The notes beneath the pieces were generated by a model, which worked only from the letters and a program-made list of their open reading frames with translations, was not told where the DNA came from and ran no database searches. From assembly GCA_963851025.1 (NCBI GenBank), contig CAWKOA010000018.1, forward strand, positions 3,121 to 67,120: 64,000 nt of DNA, in the 5' to 3' direction. The DNA comes from RYN-230 sp963851025 (GTDB lineage: Bacteria; Actinomycetota; Actinomycetes; Streptosporangiales; Streptosporangiaceae). This document shows, piece by piece, positions 28,383-37,700 of the stretch; positions within the stretch are counted from its first letter, which is position 1, and every line of letters begins with the position of its first letter. Both the position numbers and the translations under genes were made by a program.

Positions 28383-28754
28383 TCAGGGGTTGGTGGGCGA
28401 CTCGTGCAGGATCGGCCAGACCTCGGTCGGCTCCTGGTCGGCCCAGGGCATGTCCGCCGCGATCTGCTCGGCCCGCTCAGCGTTCTCGCAGTCCACCAGG
28501 TAGAAGCTGGCGATGTACTCCTTGGTCTCCAGGTACGGCCCGTCGGTGACCGCGGGCGCGCCGTCCTGCCGCCGGACCAGCCGCGCGTTCACCGCGTCGG
28601 CCAGGCCGTAGGCGCCGATCAGCTCGCCGGTGGCGGCGTACTTACGGTTGAACGCGTCCTGCTTGGCGATCTCCTGGGGCCACTCCTCGCCCAGGATCGA
28701 ATCCCACTTCTCCTGGTTCCCGTAGATCAGCATCAGGTATTTCACCGTGGACAT
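28383..28754 (-). CDS. DGPF/YciI-family protein paired with the sigma factor
   Basis: A 123-residue ferredoxin-like fold protein of the YCII-related (DGPF) family: MSTVKYLMLIYG at the start, TDGPYLETKEYIASFYLVD in the middle. The ATG at 28754 has an adjacent AAGG ribosome site; an upstream start would add an unrelated Arg-rich stretch. DGPF proteins are the standard partners of ECF42 sigma factors and may modulate them; the mechanism is not settled. Confidence 0.88.
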   Translation of the reverse strand: MSTVKYLMLIYGNQEKWDSILGEEWPQEIAKQDAFNRKYAATGELIGAYGLADAVNARLVRRQDGAPAVTDGPYLETKEYIASFYLVDCENAERAEQIAADMPWADQEPTEVWPILHESPTNP

Positions 28755-28895
28755 CCTTCCGGTCCGCGCACCCCGCTGGCACGCTCTCATCGGTCAGTCG
28801 GAGCCGCCGCGGCGTGCTCTACATCGCCGTCTTCATCTTTCCCATCCTGGTGGGGGCTGCCCCGGTGTCGGCCGGCCCCGCTAGGGTGCGGAGCC

Positions 28896-29750
28896 ATGAG
28901 AAGTGTCGAACCTCAGGTGTTCCTCGTCGCGCAGCCCGCCATCGACTACGACCAGCTTGCCGCGTACCTGCGGGAGGTGGGCGGCGAGCAGTGGCTGGAG
29001 CGGCTCGACCGGGGCGAGCTATCTGGCGGGGAGAGACAAGCCGACGGCGGGGAGCGAGCCGGAGGTGAGCGAGCCGCCGGGGGCAGAGCCAGCGACGCGC
29101 AGAACCTGGCCGAGTTCGCCGGCAAGATGTGCTACCGGGCCTGGGAGCCGGGGCTGAACCCGAACGTCCGGCGGGTCCGCAACGACCACGAGGCCTACCT
29201 GCAGAACATCCTCAAGCAGGCGCACGGGTCGGTGCTGGAGCACGCCAGCTTCACGTTCGTGCTGCACAACGTGAGCCGCGTGTTCACCCATGAACTGGTG
29301 AGGCACCGCCCGGGCACCGCGGTGTCGCAGGAATCGCTGCGCTTCGTCCGGCTGGACGAGATCCCGTTCTGGTTCCCGGAGTGGGCCCGGGAGGATCCGG
29401 AGCTGATGAAGCGGGCCACGGCCCTGCTCGGCCAGATGGAGGAGTTCCAGCGCTGGATGGCGGAGCATTTCCGGCTGGACGACGAGGGCGTGCCGTTCCA
29501 CGAGAAGAAGGAGAAGACCTCGTTCATGCGGCGGCTCGCGCCGGACGGGGTGGCGACCGGCATCGTCTGGACGGCGAACATCCGGACACTGCGGCACACG
29601 ATCGAGGCCCGGACCGATCCCGGGGCCGAGGAGGAGATCCGGCTCGTGTTCGGCAGGATCGGCGAGATCATGCGGGCCGAGGCGCCCGCCCTGTTCGCCG
29701 ACTACGAGGTGCAGGACGGGGCCTGGGTGCCCCGGTGGCGGAAGGTCTGA
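28896..29750 (+). CDS. thyX: Flavin-dependent thymidylate synthase ThyX
   Basis: A 284-residue ThyX making dTMP from dUMP with FAD, NADPH and methylenetetrahydrofolate. Signature: HELVRHRPGTAVSQESLRFV, an RHR followed by eight rather than the usual seven residues before the aligned Ser. Also HGSVLEHASFTFVL and the late NIRTLRHTIEART. Residues about 42–67 form a Gly/Glu/Arg low-complexity insert (GGERQADGGERAGGERA) between the first strand and the conserved core, which explains the extra length. ATG at 28896. It converges on the flavohemoglobin gene. Confidence 0.93.
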   Translation: MRSVEPQVFLVAQPAIDYDQLAAYLREVGGEQWLERLDRGELSGGERQADGGERAGGERAAGGRASDAQNLAEFAGKMCYRAWEPGLNPNVRRVRNDHEAYLQNILKQAHGSVLEHASFTFVLHNVSRVFTHELVRHRPGTAVSQESLRFVRLDEIPFWFPEWAREDPELMKRATALLGQMEEFQRWMAEHFRLDDEGVPFHEKKEKTSFMRRLAPDGVATGIVWTANIRTLRHTIEARTDPGAEEEIRLVFGRIGEIMRAEAPALFADYEVQDGAWVPRWRKV

Positions 29751-29770
29751 GCGGCGGGCGCCGGGCTGGG

Positions 29771-31219
29771 TCAGGCGGGCAGCCGGGCCCCGGCGCGGGG
29801 ATGCGGGTCGCAGTGCACGTGGTCGTCGCCGGCCCGGCGGGCCAGGACCCGCAGCGTGGCCCGGACCATGCCGGGCGGCCCGCTGACGAACACGTCGCAG
29901 TCCTGCCAGCTGGCCTGCTGCCGCAGCACGTCATGCAGCTGGCCGTGCAGGCCGCCGGCGCCGGGGTCGCCGGACAGCGCGATGACCGCGTCCAGCCGCG
30001 CGCAGGCCGACTCCAGCCGGGCCAGGCCGGGCAGGTCGTAGAGGTCCGGCCGGCTCCGGGCCCCGAGGAACAGCCGGACCCGGCGGGCGGTCCCGCCGCC
30101 CGGCTGGGCGGCCAGCCCCTCGATGATCGCCTTGACCGGCGCGAAGCCGGTGCCGCCCGCGACGCAGAGGATGTCGCGGGCTGAGGCGTGGTCCGCCACC
30201 ATGGTGCCGCGGGCCGGCCCGAGCAGCACCGTGTCGCCTGCGCTGGTGTCGTGCACCAGCGCCGTGCTGACCAGGCCGCCGGGAATGGCCCGGATATGCA
30301 GGTCCAGCGTGCCGTCGGGCCGGGGCGCGTTCGCGATGGAGTAGTTCCGCCAGACCCGCGGCCAGCGCAGCACCTGCACGCTCAGGTATTGGCCCGGCTG
30401 GTACGGGAATGGCTGGCCGGGCCGGACGGTGAGCACGGCCAGATCAGGGCAGCGCCGTTCGTGCCGGATCACCTCCGCGACCCACCACGGCGGCTCACCG
30501 GCCGCGTCCTGGGCCGCCGCGGCCATCACCGAGCAGATGTGGCTGACCGCGGTGTGCCAGGCGGCCGCCGTCTCCTGGGTCCAGGCCGGCCCGTGGACCA
30601 GGCGCAGCGCGGTCGCCAGGGTCTCACCGAAGACCTGGTAATGCCGTTCCTGGACGCCGTACTTGCGGTGGTCGCGGCCCAGGTCGGCCAGGTACTCGTG
30701 CAGCGACTGCGGGCTGTCCATGCTCCAGGCGCACCGGGCCAGTGCCGCGCACAGTGCCCTCCGCTGCTCGTCCATGGCCAGCGGGAACATGGACCGCAGT
30801 TCCGGGTGGGCGGTGAACAGAAGACTATAGAAATAGGCCATCTCCCTATCTGCGGCCGGGCCCGCCTCCGTGAGGGTTTGTTTCAGGATTGTGTAATCAG
30901 GCGTCGCGGGCCGGTAACTCAATTCTGAACATTCTTTTCCGGCACCGGGTGCGGTTTCCGCGGCTGGCGTATCCGGGGTGTCCGCCGGGCTCCCGGACAG
31001 CTGGCCTGCGGCCCGCTGGTGTCCGGGAGTCCAGGGCTGAGCAGGCAGGATGCCTGAAGGCGGCGCGGGGGGCTGGCCCGGGTCCGGCGTCCTGGGCCCG
31101 CCCCGGCCCGGGCCGGCTGGGCCCCCGGCAGTATTTTCCGCCGGTTCCTCCCCGGGAATGCCGCCGCCCGCTGTAATCGCCACGCCCTGAATTGTGGCAG
31201 CAGTGCATGCTATCGACAA
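29771..31219 (-). CDS. hmp: Flavohemoglobin-like nitric oxide dioxygenase
   Basis: Domains in order: a Pro/Gly-rich extension of about 100 residues, a globin (FTAHPELRSMFP; proximal His in GRDHRKYGV), an FAD domain (VWRNYSIAN, the RxYS motif) and an NAD domain (CVAGGTGFAPVKAI, VFVSGPPGM). This is the layout of Hmp, which oxidises NO to nitrate in the cytoplasm. The frame opens at a TTG at 31219, but the extension has no family counterpart, so the true start may be well downstream. Upstream lie two AT-rich dyads that could bind an NO-responsive regulator. Confidence 0.82.
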   Translation of the reverse strand: MSIACTAATIQGVAITAGGGIPGEEPAENTAGGPAGPGRGGPRTPDPGQPPAPPSGILPAQPWTPGHQRAAGQLSGSPADTPDTPAAETAPGAGKECSELSYRPATPDYTILKQTLTEAGPAADREMAYFYSLLFTAHPELRSMFPLAMDEQRRALCAALARCAWSMDSPQSLHEYLADLGRDHRKYGVQERHYQVFGETLATALRLVHGPAWTQETAAAWHTAVSHICSVMAAAAQDAAGEPPWWVAEVIRHERRCPDLAVLTVRPGQPFPYQPGQYLSVQVLRWPRVWRNYSIANAPRPDGTLDLHIRAIPGGLVSTALVHDTSAGDTVLLGPARGTMVADHASARDILCVAGGTGFAPVKAIIEGLAAQPGGGTARRVRLFLGARSRPDLYDLPGLARLESACARLDAVIALSGDPGAGGLHGQLHDVLRQQASWQDCDVFVSGPPGMVRATLRVLARRAGDDHVHCDPHPRAGARLPA

Positions 31220-31261
31220 GTCATTCCGGGTAAGCCTGGATCGGCACCGGCTCAGGCACTA

Positions 31262-31293
31262 TTAGCCATGGCTAACTACTAAATTACGTAGTT
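31262..31293. promoter_or_regulatory. Two dyads in the flavohemoglobin promoter region
   Basis: A perfect 14-bp palindrome TTAGCCATGGCTAA (31262–31275) overlaps a second inverted repeat AACTAC-8 nt-GTAGTT (31274–31293). The segment is strongly AT-rich compared with its surroundings and lies 43–75 bp upstream of the annotated start. It probably contains the promoter and an operator. Confidence 0.5.
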
Positions 31294-31442
31294 AATGAAG
31301 TTTTCTCAACAAGGTTGATCCGGTCATCCAGGTTGTGACGGGGACAGACTGGCAGACACGCGGCATAGCGCAAAATCTCCAGGCGGGCACGAGCCCCCGG
31401 TAGAAGGGATACGAAGGCGCCGGCTGCGGCGTTCACGTCCCG

Positions 31443-31658
31443 GTGAGGAACCCAGCAGGCGGCCGGGATCTTGACATAAATACCCGGACCCGCAACGAGA
31501 TGCTCCGCTCGCTGCGCTGCCTGTGCGAGCGGGGTTTCGCCCTGATGTCCCAGCGGTGGCGCACCCTGCAGCGCGTCATGCTCAGCCCCGGCAAGATCGG
31601 CGGCATCGCCCAGGCTGCCCTCGTCCTGGTCCAGTTCGAGCACAAGATGATCACGTAA
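31443..31658 (+). pseudogene. Transposase C-terminal remnant (DDE, IS5-like)
   Basis: The 71-codon frame reads DLDINTRTRNEMLRSLRC, CERGFALMSQRWRTLQRVML and SPGKIGGIAQAALVL, the conserved C-terminus of DDE-superfamily transposases common in actinomycetes. The catalytic DDE core, N-terminus and inverted repeats are not seen, so it is a truncated relic of an insertion element. Confidence 0.7.
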
Positions 31659-32189
31659 AAGTCGCTACGGCAGGCATCAGCGCGTTTCGCCTGGGCGGGC
31701 GCGCGCTCGGCGAGCGGGGGGCGCCCCCGAGTTGGGCCAACTTAGTGCGCATCGCTGTAGAGATCGCAGGGCCGAGGCCGGCCTGCTTGACCAAGGCTGG
31801 GCATTGCCTGCGGAATCTGGCCGCGGTAAGGCGGTCAGCGAGCCGCTGGCCGAGCCGGCGAGTGCCCGCGGAACAGGCGCGACAAGCCGCGACGCCGTCG
31901 TGGCAGCGGCGCGGGCTGCTGCCCCTTGTTCGGTGATCTCGGGACTCGGAGTCGGCAGAAGGGGCCGGTGCCGGCTGCGAGCGTGACGGCGGCGGTGCCG
32001 ATGCCGTTGGGTGTCTCGGGCAGGAGAATGGGGCTGTAGCCGGGGTGCTCGCGGATGGCGTCGCCGAGCGCGGTGACTCTGCTCTCGGTGGTCTTGAGGG
32101 GGGTGGCGGCTGATCGGGCACGTGGCGGGCCCGGGCCTCGCCGGGTTGACCTTGGCATGTGGCGGCCGGTCCGGAGCGTTGCCTGCGGC
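31659..32189. other. Non-coding or degenerate stretch
   Basis: About 530 bp downstream of the transposase relic without a convincing gene. A reverse-strand frame around 31990–32090 reads ESRVTALGDAIREHPGY and PNGIGTAAVTLAA, faintly like a worn coding fragment, but I cannot assign a family. Codon bias is weaker than in the neighbours, consistent with decayed mobile-element DNA. Confidence 0.4.
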
Positions 32190-32963
32190 TTATGCATCTC
32201 GCCGGGCGAGGATCAGCGCGCCCAGGACCATGGCGATGGCTGCGTAGATGGCGAGCATTCCGAGTCCGCTCCAGGCTGACAGCCAGCATGACGCCGCGCC
32301 GGGGCGGCATAGCGGCGTCGTAGCGCTGAGCGAGCGGCTGACTATGTAAATCGGCAGGTAGGGCCTGATAGCGAGGTTCAGCGGCCCGCCGGCGCAGACG
32401 ATTCCGACTACCACGGTGATCGCCGCGGCGGTGTGCCGGATGATGGCTCCGAGGCCGAGTCCGAGCAGGCCGATCAGGCTGAGGCTGGCTCCGGTGAGCA
32501 CGATCGCCCGCAGGACACCGGGCTGGCTGAGGGCTGGCGCGGTGATGCCGTGGCCCAGGGTCATGCAGCCTGCGAAGAAGGACAGAAATGCTGCCGCCTC
32601 GCCGGTGATCAGCGCCACCGCACCAACGACCGCGGCTTTGGCCGCCAGGACCCTGAGCCGGCGTGGCGCGGCGGCGAACGTGGCGCGGCTGGTCCCGGAG
32701 GTGTACTCGCTGGTCATGGCCAGTACGCCGACTACCCCGATGAGCAGCACGCCGATGAGCATGCCGACCAGCGTGTTGCCGAGGAACATGCCGCCGCTTG
32801 TCGTGCTGCTGCCTGTTGCGAGGGCGATGCCGGCTGACGCGGCGACGGCAATGGCCAGGGTGAGCCAGGTGGAGCGCAGGCTGCGTAGCTTGATCCATTC
32901 CATCCGGGCCAGGTGCCGGAATCGGTATCTGCCGGGTGGCTGGTGGCTGGTGTGGGCGGTCAT
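32190..32963 (-). CDS. ABC-2 type transporter permease
   Basis: A 257-residue membrane protein with six hydrophobic segments, preceded by FRHLARMEWIKLRSLRSTW, the amphipathic lead-in typical of ABC-2 export permeases; TSEYTSGTSRATFAAAPRRL is also characteristic. Its start overlaps the ATPase stop (ATGA). With that ATPase it would form an exporter for a drug, peptide or lipid. Third gene of the MerR-led operon. Confidence 0.85.
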   Translation of the reverse strand: MTAHTSHQPPGRYRFRHLARMEWIKLRSLRSTWLTLAIAVAASAGIALATGSSTTSGGMFLGNTLVGMLIGVLLIGVVGVLAMTSEYTSGTSRATFAAAPRRLRVLAAKAAVVGAVALITGEAAAFLSFFAGCMTLGHGITAPALSQPGVLRAIVLTGASLSLIGLLGLGLGAIIRHTAAAITVVVGIVCAGGPLNLAIRPYLPIYIVSRSLSATTPLCRPGAASCWLSAWSGLGMLAIYAAIAMVLGALILARRDA

Positions 32964-33685
32964 GACATGTTCCTTGCCTGGTACTGGGCGCTATCGCCGG
33001 TGAGTTGCAGGAAGGCCTCTTCGAGGCTGGGGGCCCGGCTGGACAGCTCAGCCGCCGTGGTGTCGGCCAGGAGCCGTCCCTGGCCGATCACGACGAGGCG
33101 GTCGGCCATCAGGGCCATTTCGCTGATCAGGTGGCTGGAGACCAGGACCGCCCGGCCTTCGGCGGCCAGTGACCGCAGCAGGCCGCGTATCCAGCGGATT
33201 CCCTCCGGGTCCAGGCCGTTCACCGGCTCGTCGAGCAGCAGCACGGCCGGATCTCCCAGCAGCGCCGCGGCGATGCCGAGACGCTGCGCCATGCCGAGCG
33301 AGAGCTTCCCGGCCCGTTTGCCCGCTGCGGATCCCAGTCCGGCTATCTCCAGGACCTCGGCGACCCTGGACTGGCTGATGGAGTTGCTGGCCGCCAGCGC
33401 GGCCAGGTGCGCGCGGGCAGACCGGCCCGGGTGGAAGGCCCTGGATTCCAGCAGTCCTCCGGCCTCGCGCAGCGGCCAGCGAAGCTGACGGTAGGCCTGG
33501 CCGCCGATGCGGGCGTGCCCGGCGTCCGGGGCGTCCAGGCCGAGGATCATGCGCATGGTGGTGGACTTGCCTGATCCGTTCAGGCCCAGGAAACCGGTCA
33601 CGGCACCCGGTGGCACGTCGAAGCTGAGCCGGTCGACAGCGACCGTTGAGCCGTAGCGCTTGGTCAGCCCGCGGATCTCGATCAC
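32960..33685 (-). CDS. ABC exporter ATP-binding protein
   Basis: A 241-residue ATPase: Walker A GLNGSGKSTT, signature KLSLGMAQRLGIAAALL, Walker B VLLLDEPVNGLDP and switch His in VSSHLISEM. The C-terminal helix SLEEAFLQLTGDS is typical of CcmA/DrrA-like export ATPases. I choose the GTG at 33685 (VIEIRGLTKRYG), which has a GGGAGG ribosome site and overlaps the merR stop as GTGA. Confidence 0.9.
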   Translation of the reverse strand: MIEIRGLTKRYGSTVAVDRLSFDVPPGAVTGFLGLNGSGKSTTMRMILGLDAPDAGHARIGGQAYRQLRWPLREAGGLLESRAFHPGRSARAHLAALAASNSISQSRVAEVLEIAGLGSAAGKRAGKLSLGMAQRLGIAAALLGDPAVLLLDEPVNGLDPEGIRWIRGLLRSLAAEGRAVLVSSHLISEMALMADRLVVIGQGRLLADTTAAELSSRAPSLEEAFLQLTGDSAQYQARNMS

Positions 33686-34599
33686 CGGCCTGCCTCCCAA
33701 TGGCCCTGGCTCGCGCGCAGCGCGGCGGCCAGCCATTCAAGGGCGCGCTGCACCGACGGGAACGGGCCGCGGCCGCTGATGACGGCCGTCAGCTCCCAGT
33801 AACGTTCGATCCGGGGATCGGTGGCGGCTTCCAGCTGAGCCAGCAACTCAGCACGGCGCTGGCCGCCGGGGGTGCCGGCCAGGATCTGCGCCACGATCCG
33901 GGCCGCTTCGGCAGACTCAGGCGGCACTCCCCGCTGACAGGCCGCTTCGGCCTCGTCCTGCGCCCGCTCGACGTCGACCAGCCAGCGGCCGGACTGGATC
34001 TGGACGCCGATGCCAGCGACCTGCCGGACCTGCTCGCGGAAACCCCTGTCTGCTACCAGCTCAGCGAGATCGACCCAGGCCTCGACCTGCTCGGCCGAAG
34101 GATCGTCAGGCAGATCCGGCGCCGCGGCCCAGCGCGCAAACCTCGCCGGGCTGGGATCCAGCCCGCGGAAAACCTCCGCCGTGAAGTCATCGATGATCTG
34201 GCGCCGCTCGGCCGCGGACAGGCGCGCCAGTTTGTTGATCATGCCCATCTCCTCGCCGTCGGCAGAGCGCTTCACCACAGCGGCCACAACTGCCCGGCGC
34301 AGCCGCAGGGTCCGGATCTCGGTGTCCAGCGCCTCCAGGTGGATAGCAGCCACCTCCGCGGCGGTGACCTGGCCGTCCAGTACGCGCCGGACATTGGCCA
34401 GGCTCACGCCCAGCTCTCGCAAGGTCATCACCAACTCCAGCCGGGCCACGCATGCCCCGTCGTACAGCCTGCGATCGCTGTCAGTCCGCGAGGCCGGCGG
34501 CACCAGCCCGCTATCCGACCAGAACCGGATAGTGCGCACCGGCACGCCGGCACGTCTGGCCAGCTCACCGATCGTCAGAAGAGGTCCGTCGTTCTCCAT
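33682..34599 (-). CDS. MerR-family regulator of the ABC exporter
   Basis: A 305-residue regulator. The N-terminal MerR winged helix reads LTIGELARRAGVPVRTIRFW and SDSGLVPPASRTDSDRRLYD, followed by a dimerisation coil and an effector domain of about 190 residues without obvious metal-binding Cys clusters, so a drug or other organic ligand is more likely than a metal. It leads the operon merR–ATPase–permease and probably controls it from the promoter directly upstream, which has the 19-bp spacer typical of MerR targets. Confidence 0.9.
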   Translation of the reverse strand: MENDGPLLTIGELARRAGVPVRTIRFWSDSGLVPPASRTDSDRRLYDGACVARLELVMTLRELGVSLANVRRVLDGQVTAAEVAAIHLEALDTEIRTLRLRRAVVAAVVKRSADGEEMGMINKLARLSAAERRQIIDDFTAEVFRGLDPSPARFARWAAAPDLPDDPSAEQVEAWVDLAELVADRGFREQVRQVAGIGVQIQSGRWLVDVERAQDEAEAACQRGVPPESAEAARIVAQILAGTPGGQRRAELLAQLEAATDPRIERYWELTAVISGRGPFPSVQRALEWLAAALRASQGHWEAGR

Positions 34600-34605
34600 G
34601 GCGTC

Positions 34606-34636
34606 AGTCTGGCTCCTCCAGTAACTGGAGAATCAA
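34606..34636 (-). promoter_or_regulatory. MerR-type promoter with 19-bp spacer and central palindrome
   Basis: On the reverse strand: -35 TTGATT (34636–34631), a 19-nt spacer (34630–34612), -10 CAGACT (34611–34606). The spacer contains CTCCAG-TTA-CTGGAG (34630–34616), a perfect inverted repeat. An overlong spacer around a dyad is the hallmark of promoters that MerR-family activators twist into shape. It lies just upstream of merR, implying autoregulation of the exporter operon. Confidence 0.75.
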
Positions 34637-34794
34637 ATCCCCGGCACCCGGTAACCGCGGTCCAGGGAATCCAGCAGGCAGCTCAATGAGGAGAATTCCC
34701 CGCCGCCGGATGCGCGCCCGCCATTACCGGGCCGGGGGTGCGCCGCAGGCTGGCCGGGCGCAGCACCGGGACCGGCCAGTCCTACGATGTTGCG

Positions 34795-37700
34795 ATGACG
34801 TCAGCCGGGTACCTCCGTTTTCCGCACATCCACGGTGACCTGCTCACGTTCGTGGCCGAAGACGACGTGTGGCTGGCGCCGCTGGACGGTGGCCGGGCGT
34901 GGCGGCTGTCCGCGGACCGGGCCGAGGCCGCCAGCCCGCGGTTCTCCCGCGACGGGCAGTGGGTGGCCTGGGCCAGCTGGCGTGATGGCCCGGCCGAGGT
35001 GTACCTGGCCGGGGTGGATGGCGAGCGGGGCCGCCGCCTCACCTACTGGAGTGACCAGTCCGCCCGGGTGTGCGGCTGGACGCCCGGCGGCGAGGTGCTG
35101 GCTGTGAGCGCGACCGGCCAGGCCTTCGAGCGGCAGGGCTGGGCGTACGCGGTCCCGGTGGATGGCGGCGCGCCGCAGCGGCTGGGCTTCGGCCCGGTCG
35201 CCGACGTGACCCTGGAGGACACCGCCCGGGCGCTGCTGAACGGCAGCTGGGGACGTGACCCGGCCTTCTGGAAACGGTACCGGGGCGGCACCGCCGGACG
35301 GCTGTGGACCTCGGCGGACGGCGCCCCGTTCCAGCGCATCCTGGCCAGCCTGACCGGGCAGTTCAGCAGCCCCATGCTGGTCGGTGACCGGCTGGCGTTC
35401 CTGTCCGACCACGAGGGCACGGGCAACGTGTACTCGTGCCGGCTGGACGGTTCCGGCCTGCTCCGGCACACCGACCACGACGGCGGGTACGCCCGCCAGG
35501 CCGGAACGGACGGCACCCGGGTGGTCTACCAGTGCCGCGGCGAGCTCTGGCTGCTGGACAGCCTGGCGCCGGACAGCCAGCCCCGGCCGCTCAGCGTCAG
35601 CCTGGGCTCGGCGTCCACCGCCCTGGCCCCGCGCCTGATCTCGGCCGCGGACCATCTGGGCGACCTGTGCTCCGACTACACCGGCCTGGCCAGCGTGATC
35701 GAGGTCCGGGGCACGGTGCACTGGCTCACCCACCGCGACGGCCCGGCCCGGGCGCTGGCCGTCGAGCCGGACGTCCGGGCCCGGATGCCCCGGGTGCTGG
35801 GCCGCGACGGCCTGGTCGTCTGGGTCAGCGACGCCGGGGGCGCAGACGGCCTCGAGGTCGCCCCGGCCGATGGCCCCGAGGTGTCCGCGGCGGAACCCGC
35901 GGGCGCGTCCGCGGGCGCGTCCACCGGCGGCGCGCGCCGGCTCGCCTCCGGCGAGCTGGGGCTGGTCAACGAGCTGGCCGCCGCCCCGGACGGGTCCACG
36001 GCCGCGGTGGCGGCCCGGGACGGGCGGCTGCTGGTGGTGGACATGGCCTCCGGCGGGGTGCGGCAGCTGGCCGAGTCCCCGGACGGGGCCATGTCCGGGC
36101 TGGCGTACTCGCCGGACTCGGCCTGGCTGGCCTGGTCGCACCCGGGCCCGAACCCGCTCAGCCGGATCCGGCTCGCCCGGCTGGCCGGCGACGAGATCGT
36201 GGACGTGACCGACGGCCGCTTCGTGGACTCCGAGCCGGTCTTCACCGCGGACGGGAAGTACCTGGCCTTCCTGTCCGCGCGCATCTTCGACCCGGTGTAC
36301 GACGCGCACTTCTTCGACCTGTCGTTCCCGTTCGGGTCGCGGCCGTACCTGGTGCCGCTGGCCGCGGACACGCCGTCCCCGTTCGCGCCGCTGCGGCAGG
36401 GACGGCCGGTCGGGAACGGGCCGGACAAGAACGGGGACAGCGGCGGGGACGACGGCGGGGCCCGGGCGGGCGGGGACACCGGCGGCGGGACCGCGGCCCA
36501 GGACGGCGACCAGCCGGACGGCGAGGACGACGCGCCGCCGCCGGTCCGGGTGGACGCGGAGGGCCTGCCCACCCGGGTGGTCAGCCTGCCGGTTCCCGAG
36601 TCGCGGTACGCGTCGCTGCGCGCGGTGACCGGCGGCTTTGCCTGGCTCAAGGAACCCGTCATCGGGGTGCTCGGCGAAGGGGCCGCGGTGCCCGACGCCA
36701 AGCGCCCCCGGTCCACGCTGGAGCGCTTCGACCTGGGCCGGCGTAAGACCACGGAGCTGGCCGGCGGGCTGGACTGGTTCGACGTCAGCGGCGACGGCGA
36801 ATGGCTCGTGGTCCGCGACGGCAGCGAGCTGCGGGTGGTCCCGTCCCAGCGGAAGGCGGATCCGGACAGCGGGGACAGCGTGCAGGTCGACCTGTCCCGG
36901 GCCCGGTTCATGGCCGACCCGGTGGCCCTCTGGCAGCACGCGTTCACCGAGGCCGGACGCTTCATGCAGCACGACTTCTGGGTCCCCGACATGGGCGGCG
37001 TGGACTGGCCCGGCGTCCTGGACTCCTACCGGCCGGTGCTGGACCGGATCGGCACCGCCTCGGAGTTCACCGACCTGCTCTGGGAGGTCGTCGGCGAGCT
37101 GGGCACCTCGCACGCCTACATCCGGCCCCGGGCCACGCCAGGCAGCGGCGGCAAGGGCCAGGTGGGACTGCTCGGCGCCGACCTGTCCCGGGACACCGAC
37201 GGCCGCTGGCGGATCGGCCGGGTGCTGCCCGGCGAGTCCTCCGACCCGCGGGCGCGGGCCCCGCTGGCCGCCCCGGGCGTCCTGGTCCGGCCCGGCGACG
37301 TGCTGCTGGCCGTGGACGGCCGGCCGGTCGACCCCGTCGCCGGGCCGGGGCCGCTGCTGGTCGGTACCGCGGGCCGGCCGGTGGAGCTCACCGTCGGGCG
37401 CGACGGCGAGCCGCCGCAGCGGTTCGCGGTGACCCCGCTGGGCAGCGACCGCCGGCTGCGCTACCAGGACTGGGTGGCCGGGAAGCGGCAGCGGGTCCGC
37501 GAGCTGACCGGCGGCCGGGCCGGGTACCTGCACATCCCGGACATGATGGGGGAGGGCTGGGCGCACTTCCACCGCGACCTGCGGGTGGAGATGGCCCAGG
37601 AGGCGCTGGTCATGGACGTCCGGTCCAACCGCGGCGGCCACGTGTCCGAGCTGGTGATCGAGAAGCTGGCCCGCCGGATCATGGGCTGGGACATCCCGCG

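Noticed and set aside
31835..32197. An IS110-type transposase fragment on the reverse strand
   Set aside because: Only a loose resemblance around residues 50–80 and no catalytic motif; left as a degenerate region.
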